Below, in pieces: positions 25,665 through 34,061 of a DNA stretch of 40,720 nt; within the stretch, counting starts at the first letter, position 1; each line of letters opens with the position of its first letter. Location of the stretch: contig SVAY01000014.1 of assembly GCA_015059185.1 (NCBI GenBank), forward strand, positions 1 through 40,720, written 5' to 3'. The notes beneath the pieces are model-generated. The model made no database searches, was not told the origin of the DNA, and worked only from the letters and a program-made list of their open reading frames with translations. The DNA is from Erysipelotrichaceae bacterium (GTDB lineage: Bacteria > Bacillota_I > Bacilli_A > RFN20 > CAG-826). The translations under genes and the position numbers were made by a program.

Positions 25665-26543
25665 ATGAAATCTAAAGTATATTTTATGAAAGAAATTACT
25701 CCAGAGAACTTAATCAAGATGTATGAAGTACTCGGAATTAAGCTCCCTGGTAAAGTTGCGATTAAACTCCATAGTGGAGAAGATGGTAACAAAAACTACC
25801 TCCGTCCAGAATTTGTTAGACCACTCGTCGAACATCTTAATGGAACAGTCGTAGAATGTAATACTGCTTATGAAGGAGCAAGAAACACGACTGAGAAGCA
25901 TCGTCGACTCATTAAGAAACACGGTTGGGATTTATATTTCCCATTCGACTTACTCGATGAAGAGGAAGATACCGTATTAAAAGTCAAAAACGGTCATATC
26001 TTAAAAGAGAACTATGTTGGTAAGAAATTACTTAATTATGATTCAATGCTCGTTTTATCTCACTTTAAAGGTCATATGATGGGTGGATATGGTGGAGCAC
26101 TTAAGCAACTCTCTATTGGCTGCGCTTCTAGTAAAGGAAAAAGTTTAATCCATTCTGCTGGAAAAGACGGTAACCAATTTACTGTATGGAATAATTTACC
26201 TGAACAAGATAGGTTCTTAGAATCTATGGCTGATGCTGCTTCTAGTGTTGTCGAGCTCTTTAAAGGTAAGATTGCTTTCCTTAATGTTATGATGAATATC
26301 TCACGCGACTGTGACTGTGATGGCAATGCTGAACCTCCTTGTATGAAAGATATTGGCATCTTAGCAAGTACTGATCCAATTGCTATTGATCAAGCTTGTT
26401 TAGACCTCGTCTATAATAGTAAAGACCCAGGTAAGGATAGATTAATCGAAAGAATCGAATCTAGACACGGTGTTCATACTATTGAAGCCGCTAGCGAACT
26501 TGGCTTTGGATCTAGAGAATACGAATTAATCGAAGTTAAATAA
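25665..26543 (+). CDS. DUF362 domain-containing protein
   Basis: The 292-residue protein matches the DUF362 family (KVAIKLHSGEDGNKNYLRPEF in two parts: VAIKLHSGE and YLRPEFVRPL; then LSHFKGHMMGGYGGALK and DPIAIDQACLDLVY). Family members are linked to iron-sulfur or metal chemistry. Here a Cys cluster CDCDGNAEPPC is present but no ferredoxin domain, and the exact role is unknown. GAGGT sits 8 nt before the ATG at 25665; an ATG five codons earlier is less well placed. It overlaps the next gene by one base. Confidence 0.9.
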   Translation: MKSKVYFMKEITPENLIKMYEVLGIKLPGKVAIKLHSGEDGNKNYLRPEFVRPLVEHLNGTVVECNTAYEGARNTTEKHRRLIKKHGWDLYFPFDLLDEEEDTVLKVKNGHILKENYVGKKLLNYDSMLVLSHFKGHMMGGYGGALKQLSIGCASSKGKSLIHSAGKDGNQFTVWNNLPEQDRFLESMADAASSVVELFKGKIAFLNVMMNISRDCDCDGNAEPPCMKDIGILASTDPIAIDQACLDLVYNSKDPGKDRLIERIESRHGVHTIEAASELGFGSREYELIEVK

Positions 26544-27190
26544 TGATTAATGTAATTACTTTTAATTACGATTCTATCGAAGAATTACATAGCAATACTT
26601 TTATCGCTATCGATTCTTCTTTTTCTTGTGTAGTGATTGACCCTAGTAAAGATTATGATGGGATACTTAATTACATTAAAAGTCATAATTTGACTCTTAA
26701 AGGTATCTTATTAACACACGCTCATTTTGATCACTTTATTGGTGTGAATAAATTAAAAGAAGTATATGACGTTCCTATCTATATTGGCTATGAGGATGTA
26801 GAAACACTCACTAATCCAGAAGAAAACTGTAGCTATATGTCGCCATACATCTTTACTATGAACTATAAAGTAACTCCAGTAGGGGATAACGAGATTATTC
26901 ATCTATTAGAAGAAGATATTAAAGTGATATACACTCCATATCATACTAAAGGGTCCGTTTGTTATTACCTAGATAAGTCTAAAATCCTCTTTAGTGGCGA
27001 TTCGCTTTTCTATCACGGGATAGGTCGTAGTGATTTACCTACAGGTAACGCTAGTCAAACAATATCATCTTTAAAAAAGATTATGACTCTAGATGATGAA
27101 GTGAAGGTATATGTTGGGCACGGGAAAAACACTTCAATTAAAGAAGAAAGACGTTTCTTAAATGTCTATCTAGGGATGATTAGTAAGTAA
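26543..27190 (+). CDS. Metallo-beta-lactamase-fold hydrolase (glyoxalase II-like)
   Basis: This 215-residue protein has the HxHxDH zinc motif LLTHAHFDH (57-65), the later YHTKGSVCYYL and FSGDSLF blocks, and a final VGHGKNT histidine. It resembles the glyoxalase II/YcbL group, which cleaves thioesters. The substrate is not known. It starts at the stop of the DUF362 gene (one-base overlap), so the two may share a function. Confidence 0.9.
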   Translation: MINVITFNYDSIEELHSNTFIAIDSSFSCVVIDPSKDYDGILNYIKSHNLTLKGILLTHAHFDHFIGVNKLKEVYDVPIYIGYEDVETLTNPEENCSYMSPYIFTMNYKVTPVGDNEIIHLLEEDIKVIYTPYHTKGSVCYYLDKSKILFSGDSLFYHGIGRSDLPTGNASQTISSLKKIMTLDDEVKVYVGHGKNTSIKEERRFLNVYLGMISK

Positions 27191-27223
27191 AAAAGTATAA
27201 AATCATTTAACAAGATAAGTTAA

Positions 27224-27240
27224 TTTGATAATATATCAAA
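27224..27240. promoter_or_regulatory. Inverted repeat in the efp leader
   Basis: TTTGATA-ATA-TATCAAA is a perfect 7-bp dyad immediately upstream of the AAAGG ribosome site of efp. It overlaps a plausible -10 (TAATAT) whose -35 would be TTTAAC at 27206-27211. Confidence 0.4.
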
Positions 27241-27260
27241 GTTAGAAAGGAAATTAATGT

Positions 27261-27818
27261 ATGGTTAATGTAACTGAATTAAGAGCTGGTAACTATTTCG
27301 TCGAAGACGGCAATATTTATCAAGTACAAGACATTTTATTAAACAAAACCGCGATGAGAAAGATGGTCGCAAAAGTGAAAGTCAAGAATATGAGAACTGG
27401 TGCAATGACCGAAATGGCCAAGAACAGTGGTTATATGATTGAAACAATCCGTTTAGATAAGAGACAAATGCAATATCTTTATGATACAGGCGACTTCTTA
27501 TGCTTCATGGATCAAGAAACCTATGAACAAATTGAAATCTCTAAAGATCGTTTAAAATGGGAAATTCAATTCTTAAAAGGTGACGAAGTAGTGGATATCA
27601 CTTCTTATGAAGGAGAAATCCTTGGTATCACCCTTCCTGCTAAAGTCGCATTAAAAATCGTTGAATGTGAACCAGCTGTAAGAGGCGATACAGTGAACGC
27701 TGCTAAAAAGGAAGCAACCTTAGAAACAGGCTTAAAGATTAAAGTTCCATTATTTATTGATAATGGAGAAGAAGTACTTGTCAGAACCGATAACGCCGAA
27801 TACGACGGTAGAGCTTAA
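27261..27818 (+). CDS. efp: Elongation factor P, with atypical modification loop
   Basis: The 185-residue protein has all three EF-P domains and relieves ribosome stalling at polyproline. The backbone is normal: VTELRAGNYF start, VKNMRTGAMTEM, QYLYDTGDFLCFMD, TYEQIEI, ITLPAKVALKIVE, RGDTV and ETGLKIKVPLFI. The tip loop is not. Where Bacillus has KPGKG with the modified Lys32, this protein reads KTAMRK, placing Met at position 32 and losing the PGKG turn. Arg33 and Lys34 lie next to it. An unmodified or differently modified EF-P is implied. AAAGG precedes the ATG. Confidence 0.97.
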   Translation: MVNVTELRAGNYFVEDGNIYQVQDILLNKTAMRKMVAKVKVKNMRTGAMTEMAKNSGYMIETIRLDKRQMQYLYDTGDFLCFMDQETYEQIEISKDRLKWEIQFLKGDEVVDITSYEGEILGITLPAKVALKIVECEPAVRGDTVNAAKKEATLETGLKIKVPLFIDNGEEVLVRTDNAEYDGRA

Positions 27819-27829
27819 GGAGAATTAAA

Positions 27830-28042
27830 ATGGACGTCGGAGCAGCAATTGGCTTAGCCGTAGGTGCCTTAATCGTTGGTTTAGTTCTCGGATTCTTCGG
27901 AGCAAGATATTTCTTAAAGAAACAACTCCAAAAGAACCCACCAATCAATGAAAAAATGATTCGTACAATGTTTGCTCAAATGGGTAGAACACCATCTGAA
28001 AAGCAAGTACGCGAAATCATGAGAAACATGAAACAAGGTTAA
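27830..28042 (+). CDS. YneF/UPF0154 small membrane protein
   Basis: This 70-residue protein has one N-terminal membrane helix (IGLAVGALIVGLVLGFFGARY) written here as IGLAVGALIV then GLVLGFFGARY. The conserved cytoplasmic tail (NPPINEKMIRTMFAQMGR, PSEKQVREIMR) follows. It belongs to the UPF0154 family of Firmicutes and Mollicutes; its function is unknown. It sits 11 bp after efp with a GGAG site, so the two are co-transcribed. Confidence 0.92.
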   Translation: MDVGAAIGLAVGALIVGLVLGFFGARYFLKKQLQKNPPINEKMIRTMFAQMGRTPSEKQVREIMRNMKQG

Positions 28043-28062
28043 TCTTAAATAGATTATAAATG

Positions 28063-28087
28063 ATACTGCCTTTGGCAGTATTTTTTA
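28063..28087 (+). terminator. Terminator of efp-yneF
   Basis: The stem ATACTGCC (28063-28070) and GGCAGTAT (28074-28081) has a 3-nt loop and is followed by a T run. Confidence 0.93.
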
Positions 28088-28427
28088 TTGTTAATACATA
28101 GATATTGTCCAGAAGGTTGAAATTAGGAATTTGTTTGTTCAACAGTATCTTATTCAATCTATAATGGTAGAACTCGTTCATAATTCTTAATATTAGTTTA
28201 AATGAGCTTAAAAGGCGTCAATTAAGGCGAAACTATATTCGTCAGTACTTTTACTAGTCTTTTATTGATTAAAGATTCAATGGGCTTAAAAACTAAATAC
28301 AAAGATATAGATAACAAAAACGACTCAATAACAATAAAAAAATAGTGGTAATGAATCAATAAACATAGGTGCAATAATACTATAATAATAGAGCTATCAA
28401 AATACATGTATAATTGTGTAAATAATT
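28088..28427. other. AT-rich intergenic region without a convincing gene
   Basis: About 340 bp between the efp-yneF terminator and the plsY terminator. A 61-codon minus-strand frame at 28222-28407 is hydrophobic but has no ribosome site. Only small dyads are seen, such as CGAA-actata-TTCG. I see no RNA gene. Confidence 0.6.
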
Positions 28428-28453
28428 AAAAAGAGTGGACATAATATCCACTC
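28428..28453 (-). terminator. Terminator of plsY
   Basis: Read on the minus strand, the stem GAGTGGA and TCCACTC (plus 28433-28453) with a 7-nt loop is followed by five T (plus A run 28428-28432). It would end the plsY transcript. Confidence 0.85.
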
Positions 28454-28456
28454 ACT

Positions 28457-28473
28457 TTAATACAAAGTATTAA
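28457..28473. repeat. Palindrome TTAATAC-AAA-GTATTAA
   Basis: A perfect 7-bp dyad downstream of plsY. It is the inverted copy of the palindrome at 33944-33960 downstream of parC, and it shares the core ATAC-WWW-GTAT with the dyads at 93 and 40108. Confidence 0.6.
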
Positions 28474-28510
28474 TATTTACTAATTTATTACTAGATAACT
28501 ACTAGACAAA

Positions 28511-29308
28511 TTATTGAGCTTGTGCAGCTTTTTCCTTGTCTTTTTTACTGTCCATCCATTTGATTCTTCTTTCAGTTCCCGCTCTTAAACGTTGGATGTT
28601 ACCGCGGTGTTGATAGATGATTAAGATAGACATAAGAGTAATAATTAAAGCGTAATGCCAGCTACAGTTAATTGTTGGTCCGTAGAATGGGAAATAGCAC
28701 CAGCTACCTTGGATAACATTAGTCATACATAAGATAGCCCATATCCAGGCAAATATAGAAGCAACAACGGTCATGGTCATAGAGGTAAATGAAACATATT
28801 TTGTCTTCTTTAATACTGGGAAGTACCATAATAGTCCTGGCACCCAACCAAGTCCCCAAGAGGCTCCGAGTATTGTACCCATAAAGGCGCTAACGCCTTT
28901 ACCGCCTTTGAACTTATAGAAGATTGGCCAGCAGTGACCAATAACAGAACCTAGGTTAGCAAGTAAATATACAGGCCAATTAATTAAATATGTGGCACCT
29001 TCTCCGCTATAGTATTGAGCGGTAGAAGCAAGTAGTGGTTTATCTCCAAATGGAACGAATGTTAAGATTGCCCAACAGATCCACATTGGAATAACAGTCT
29101 TAATCATATCGAGAGTAATGACGAGTAAGCCCATCTTTTTACCCCATAATCTACCTGCGTTTGTACCACCGGCATTTTTACTGCCATATTCACGAGGATC
29201 TTGGTGATAAAATATCTTTCCAATTAAAATTGAAAAAGATACAGAACCAATTAAATAGCCAAAAATTAAACAAATTAATGCGACGATTATATTATAAATA
29301 ATATCCAT
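28511..29308 (-). CDS. plsY: Glycerol-3-phosphate acyltransferase PlsY
   Basis: This integral membrane enzyme transfers the acyl group from acyl-phosphate to glycerol-3-phosphate in phospholipid synthesis. The conserved loops are GSVSFSILIG, REYGSKNAGGTNAGRLWG, FKGGKGVSAFMG and the C-terminal QHRGNIQRLRAGTE. It is 265 residues, longer than the roughly 200 usual, with extra sequence between the last membrane helices and a Lys/Ala-rich tail. AGGAG lies 7 nt before the ATG. It is divergent from parE, as in Bacillus. Confidence 0.95.
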   Translation of the reverse strand: MDIIYNIIVALICLIFGYLIGSVSFSILIGKIFYHQDPREYGSKNAGGTNAGRLWGKKMGLLVITLDMIKTVIPMWICWAILTFVPFGDKPLLASTAQYYSGEGATYLINWPVYLLANLGSVIGHCWPIFYKFKGGKGVSAFMGTILGASWGLGWVPGLLWYFPVLKKTKYVSFTSMTMTVVASIFAWIWAILCMTNVIQGSWCYFPFYGPTINCSWHYALIITLMSILIIYQHRGNIQRLRAGTERRIKWMDSKKDKEKAAQAQ

Positions 29309-29403
29309 TGTTTTTGCTCCTTTATACCGTTTTCTATTCTACTAAAACACTTTATTTTTGCAACTTAATTTTTATATAATTAAAACCGAAATTTGGATAA
29401 CAT

Positions 29404-31341
29404 ATGGCAAATAGCAACTATACAGCAGACGATATTCATGTACTTCAGGGCCTTGAAGGTGTAAGAAAAAGACCTGCCATGTACATCGGTAGTACCAACG
29501 CAACTGGACTACATCATTTAGTATGGGAAGTTGTTGATAACGCCGTTGATGAAGCCTTATCTGGATATGGTAATGTTATAACAGTTACCATCCATAAGGA
29601 TGGTAGTGTATCCGTTTTAGATGAAGGTAGAGGTATTCCTGTCGGTATCAATAAGGAGACTGGTAAGAGTGCAGTTGACCTCGTATTTAGTGAGCTTCAC
29701 GCTGGTGGTAAGTTTAATAGTGCCGTCTATAAAAGTGCTGCTGGACTTCATGGTGTCGGTGCTTCTGTCACCAATGCATTAAGTGAATACTGTGATGTGA
29801 CTGTATTTAGAGATGGTAACATCAATCATATCCGTTATGAGAATGGTGGTCACCTTGTCACTCCTTTAGAAGTGACAGGCCAAACTAGAAAACATGGTAC
29901 ACTGGTTAGATTTAAGCCAGATGCGACTATTTTCACCACAGTCGAATTTAAAGCTGACATCATTTCAAGCCACCTACAAGAATCAGCCTTCCTCATGAAA
30001 GGTGTACATTTTGTCCTTATTGATGAAAGAGTTAATACAAGAGACGAATTCTATTATCAAAATGGTCTTGTTGAATATATCAACAACATAAACATGAATA
30101 AGAATCATCTCACTCCAGTTATGTCTTTCTCTGATGTCGATTCTGAAACCAATATCGATGTTGAAATCGCTATGCAATTCTGTAATGAAGACTATAACGA
30201 AACTACTTACTCTTACGTTAATAACGTAAGAACAAGAGATGGTGGTACTCATGAAACTGGCTTTAGAGCAGGTTTAACTAAAGCCGTTAATGATTTCGGT
30301 GAACAACAAAACATCTTAAAAGGCAAAAAGCTTGAAGGTAATGATATCCGTGAGGGTTTAACTACCATCATCGCGTTAAAAATTCCTGAAGCTTATCTTG
30401 AATTTGAAGGACAAACTAAAGGTAAACTCGGTACACCTCAAGCAGTGACTGTTGTTAGTAACATCATCTATAACAAATTCAGTTATTACTTACTTGAAAA
30501 TAAAGAGCTCGCAATGAGGATCATTAAGAAGTGTTTAGATTCTCAAGCAGCAAGAATTGCTGCTAGAAAAGCCAAAGAAGAAGTAAGATCTTCTAAAAAG
30601 GTCAAACAAGAAGTCATATTAAGTGACAAATTAACTCCTGCTCAATCAAAAGACTATAAGAAAAACGAACTCTTCATCGTTGAAGGTGATTCCGCTGGTG
30701 GAAGTGCGAAGAAAGGTAGAGATAGATTACATCAAGCCATCCTTCCTTTAAGAGGTAAACCTCTTAATACTGATTCTATCAGTATGGATAGACTTCTTCA
30801 TAACGAAGAATTTGCAACTGTCATTAATACCATTGGTGCAGGTTTTGGACAATCATTTGATATTGAAGACATACATTATGGCAAGATCATCATCATGACC
30901 GATGCTGATACCGATGGTGCTCATATTCAAACACTACTTTTAACATTCTTCTACCACTACATGAGAGAGCTCATCACCAGTGGGCATGTTTATATTGCTG
31001 TCCCACCTTTATATAGGGTCTATAAAGAAGACAAATCACATAAAGTGATTCAACGTTATGCTTGGAGTGATGCAGAACTCGATGAAGCAAAGAAATATGT
31101 CGGTGCCGGATATAAGATTAACCGTTATAAAGGACTTGGTGAAATGGATGCAGTGCAACTTAAAGAAACAACCATGGATCCAAAATCTAGATTATTAATT
31201 CAAGTCGATATTGAAGATCCTTTCCTCGTTGAAAGAAGAGTCAATGTCTTAATGGGAAAAGATACTTCACTTCGTAAGAAGTGGGTAGAAGATAATGTTG
31301 ACTTTAATGAAGTCGATACATTTATTAAGGAGGTCAAATAA
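29404..31341 (+). CDS. parE: DNA topoisomerase IV subunit B ParE
   Basis: The 645-residue ATPase subunit has EVVDNAVDEALSG and DEGRGIPVG (GHKL ATP site), SAAGLHGVGAS, the TOPRIM EGDSAGGSAKKGRDR and MTDADTDGAHI. GyrB and ParE are close; I call ParE from the plsY-parE-parC context and the direct ParC partner. Decatenation of daughter chromosomes is the role. A TATAAT lies at 29375-29380, with a short leader and a weak GGAT ribosome site. Confidence 0.94.
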   Translation: MANSNYTADDIHVLQGLEGVRKRPAMYIGSTNATGLHHLVWEVVDNAVDEALSGYGNVITVTIHKDGSVSVLDEGRGIPVGINKETGKSAVDLVFSELHAGGKFNSAVYKSAAGLHGVGASVTNALSEYCDVTVFRDGNINHIRYENGGHLVTPLEVTGQTRKHGTLVRFKPDATIFTTVEFKADIISSHLQESAFLMKGVHFVLIDERVNTRDEFYYQNGLVEYINNINMNKNHLTPVMSFSDVDSETNIDVEIAMQFCNEDYNETTYSYVNNVRTRDGGTHETGFRAGLTKAVNDFGEQQNILKGKKLEGNDIREGLTTIIALKIPEAYLEFEGQTKGKLGTPQAVTVVSNIIYNKFSYYLLENKELAMRIIKKCLDSQAARIAARKAKEEVRSSKKVKQEVILSDKLTPAQSKDYKKNELFIVEGDSAGGSAKKGRDRLHQAILPLRGKPLNTDSISMDRLLHNEEFATVINTIGAGFGQSFDIEDIHYGKIIIMTDADTDGAHIQTLLLTFFYHYMRELITSGHVYIAVPPLYRVYKEDKSHKVIQRYAWSDAELDEAKKYVGAGYKINRYKGLGEMDAVQLKETTMDPKSRLLIQVDIEDPFLVERRVNVLMGKDTSLRKKWVEDNVDFNEVDTFIKEVK

Positions 31342-33947
31342 TGGCGAAGAAAAAAGCTCCTGAACAAGAAGAACTCGTCTATGAGAATATCTCGATTGAA
31401 CCTCTAGAAAATGTTATGGGTGATCGATACGCGACTTATGCGAAATACGTCATCCAAGATCGTGCTATTCCTGATGTTAGAGATGGGCTTAAACCAGTAC
31501 AAAGAAGAATTATTTTCTCCATGTATAAATCTGGTAATACCATCAATAAACCAACGAAGAAATGTGCTCATACAGTTGGTGCTGTTATGGGCACTTATCA
31601 CCCTCATGGTGATTCATCTATCTATGAAGCCTTAGCAAGAATGTCTCAAGATTGGAAGATGAGATATCCTTTAATCGACTTCCAAGGAAATAATGGTTCA
31701 ATTGATGGCGACTCTCCAGCGGCATATCGTTATACAGAATCAAGATTAAGCGAATTAAGTAATGAGCTTGTCCGTGATATTGAAAAAGATACAGTGGAGA
31801 TGCAACTCAACTTCGATGATACCGAATTTGAGCCAACCGTTCTTCCAGCCCGTTTCCCTAATTTATTTGTTAATGGTACTGAAGGTATCGCAGTTGCTTT
31901 AGCAACTGAAATCCCACCTCATAACCTTAATGAAGTGATTGAAGCAATTATCTATCGTATCAATCATAAAACTGCTACAAATGAAGATTTAATGCAATTT
32001 GTTCAAGGACCTGATTTCCCAGGTGGTGGCATTATTTACCGCTCTAGCGGCTTACAAAATATCTATTTAACTGGTCGTGGCCGTATTGAAATGGCAGCGA
32101 AATGTGAAATCGTTAAAAATAAAGACTTACAACAAATCGTTATTACAGAATTACCATATAAAGCGGTTAAAATTCAGACTGTCTATGAAATAGACAAGAT
32201 TCGTCATTCCAAAGCGATTGATGGTATTATTGAAGTCCGTGATGAATCAGACTGGAAGGGCATTAGAATCGTTGTTGATATTAAACCAAATGCGAAAGCA
32301 GACCTAATTTTAGCATATTTAATGAATAAGACTTCATTAAGATGCAATTATAGTGCGAATATGGTGGCAATCGTTAATGGTAGACCAAAAACATTAGATT
32401 TATTAACTTATATCGATGCTTATATTGATCACCAAGTTGATGTCGTTACTAGACAATCTAAATTTGATTTAGCTAAGTGTGAAGCTCGTCTTCATATCGT
32501 CGATGGATTAATCCTTGCTTCATTAAATATTAATGAAGTAGTCAATATTATCCGCGCTAGTAAAGATAAAGCAGATAGTAAAGTAAACTTAATGAATAGG
32601 TTCAATTTCTCTACTGAACAAGCAGAAGCAATCGTTACTATGCCACTTTATAAATTAAGCCATACTGATGAAGAAATCTTAGAAAAAGAGAAAATTGATT
32701 TAGAAAATCAAATTGAATATCTTAATGGCTTATTGAGTGATCCAAATAAACTTAATAGAGCAATTGTTAAGGACTTAAAAGCAATTTCTAATAAATATGG
32801 AGACGCTCGTAGAACTCAAATCATTGATGCGGAAGAAGTAACAAGAACTGTTGATAAGCGTGAGCTTATCTCTAAAGAAGAAGTAATGGTCGCTATTACA
32901 AGAGACGGCTATATCAAACGCAGTTCCATCAAGTCTTATAAGAGCAGTAACGAATCACTCCCAGGTATTAAAGATGGTGACGTTTTAGTCGGCGCTAGTA
33001 CTGCATTAACTACCGATTATTTCTTATTGTTTACCAACAAGGGGAACTACGTTGTAGTTCCAGTACACCTTATTCCTGAGAATAAATGGAAGGATGAAGG
33101 TACACATATCAATGCTTCATTCACCACCTTAGGACAAGGAGAAAAGATCTTTAAGGCGTTCATCGTCAGTGAATTTAGAAAAGATCTCTATTTAGCTCTT
33201 GTATCTAAAGCAGGACAAATTAAACGTACCCCATTAGATGAAATAGATGTCTTAAAGCATAATAGACCTTTAAGAGCGATGAAAATACTCGATAGTGATG
33301 AAATAGCGGGTGTTGAACTCTTAAGTGGTAATAGTGATATCTTAGTAATCTCTAATACTGGTAACGCAACATTATTCAACGAGAACGATTTAACAATCGT
33401 TTCTAATAAAGCTGGTGGAGTTAAATCTATGTCTGGGCTAGGAAAGAGTAATGTAGCTGCCTTAATCACTTTCGAAGAAAGTGAGAAAACAAAGTGCTGT
33501 TTATATACCGATAAAGGACATAGACGTATCTTTGATGCTAGTAAGGTGAATAAGACTTCTAGATTAGGCAAAACAACACCTATCTGCCCATCATTCAAGA
33601 GTGATATTCATAATGTTGTGAGTGCATTTAAAGTCGATGAAAATGATAGGGTTAATATCTATTACGCTAATAAGTCATTTGAAAACTATGTTTTCAATCA
33701 TGATGACTTATATCAAACTGAAGCGCAATATGCGAAGAAGAATATCGATATGCCTTCTAAGACAACCATTGAGCGTGTATACGTACAAGACATCTTAAAG
33801 ATTAATAATAAGACTATATCTCATCCAGTAATTGAAAAAGCACCTAAGGTTAGCCCATTATTAAGCACTCCAGTCGATGGAGAAGAAGAGAAAAAAGAAG
33901 AAGGATCATTTGAACAAATATCAATATTTGATGATTTGAATGATTAA
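31341..33947 (+). CDS. parC: DNA topoisomerase IV subunit A ParC
   Basis: The 868-residue DNA-cleaving subunit has catalytic Tyr131 in AAYRYTESRL and the quinolone-determining region HPHGDSSIYEALARM. Ser92 and Glu96 there are the drug-sensitive-type residues. The C-terminal domain has beta-pinwheel blades (RDGYIKRSS, TNKGNYVV, SKAGQIKRTPLDE, YTDKGHRRIFDAS) and an acidic tail. It overlaps parE by one base. Length is between typical ParC and GyrA, but context and paired ParE favour ParC. Confidence 0.93.
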   Translation: MAKKKAPEQEELVYENISIEPLENVMGDRYATYAKYVIQDRAIPDVRDGLKPVQRRIIFSMYKSGNTINKPTKKCAHTVGAVMGTYHPHGDSSIYEALARMSQDWKMRYPLIDFQGNNGSIDGDSPAAYRYTESRLSELSNELVRDIEKDTVEMQLNFDDTEFEPTVLPARFPNLFVNGTEGIAVALATEIPPHNLNEVIEAIIYRINHKTATNEDLMQFVQGPDFPGGGIIYRSSGLQNIYLTGRGRIEMAAKCEIVKNKDLQQIVITELPYKAVKIQTVYEIDKIRHSKAIDGIIEVRDESDWKGIRIVVDIKPNAKADLILAYLMNKTSLRCNYSANMVAIVNGRPKTLDLLTYIDAYIDHQVDVVTRQSKFDLAKCEARLHIVDGLILASLNINEVVNIIRASKDKADSKVNLMNRFNFSTEQAEAIVTMPLYKLSHTDEEILEKEKIDLENQIEYLNGLLSDPNKLNRAIVKDLKAISNKYGDARRTQIIDAEEVTRTVDKRELISKEEVMVAITRDGYIKRSSIKSYKSSNESLPGIKDGDVLVGASTALTTDYFLLFTNKGNYVVVPVHLIPENKWKDEGTHINASFTTLGQGEKIFKAFIVSEFRKDLYLALVSKAGQIKRTPLDEIDVLKHNRPLRAMKILDSDEIAGVELLSGNSDILVISNTGNATLFNENDLTIVSNKAGGVKSMSGLGKSNVAALITFEESEKTKCCLYTDKGHRRIFDASKVNKTSRLGKTTPICPSFKSDIHNVVSAFKVDENDRVNIYYANKSFENYVFNHDDLYQTEAQYAKKNIDMPSKTTIERVYVQDILKINNKTISHPVIEKAPKVSPLLSTPVDGEEEKKEEGSFEQISIFDDLND

Positions 33948-33960
33948 TACTTTGTATTAA
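33944..33960. repeat. Palindrome TTAATAC-TTT-GTATTAA at the parC stop
   Basis: A perfect 7-bp dyad that contains the parC stop codon. It is the inverse of the one at 28457-28473 beyond plsY, so the plsY-parE-parC block is framed by inverted copies. Confidence 0.6.
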
Positions 33961-33985
33961 AACTATAAATAATAGTAGTAAATTA

Positions 33986-34010
33986 GTAGATATTTAGTAT
34001 CTACTTTTTT
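33986..34010 (+). terminator. Terminator of parE-parC
   Basis: The stem GTAGATA (33986-33992) and TATCTAC (33998-34004) is followed by six T. Confidence 0.88.
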
Positions 34011-34061
34011 CTTTATATTTATCTATAGATAACCTATAATAAGCATTAAGAGGTGATATTT

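Noticed and set aside
28222..28407. 61-codon hydrophobic frame on the minus strand
   Set aside because: No ribosome site, very AT-rich sequence that readily gives Ile/Leu/Phe frames, and it lies beyond the plsY terminator.
29404..33947. GyrB-GyrA instead of ParE-ParC
   Set aside because: The plsY neighbour and one-base gene overlap match the topoisomerase IV locus; however, motifs alone do not fully separate the two.
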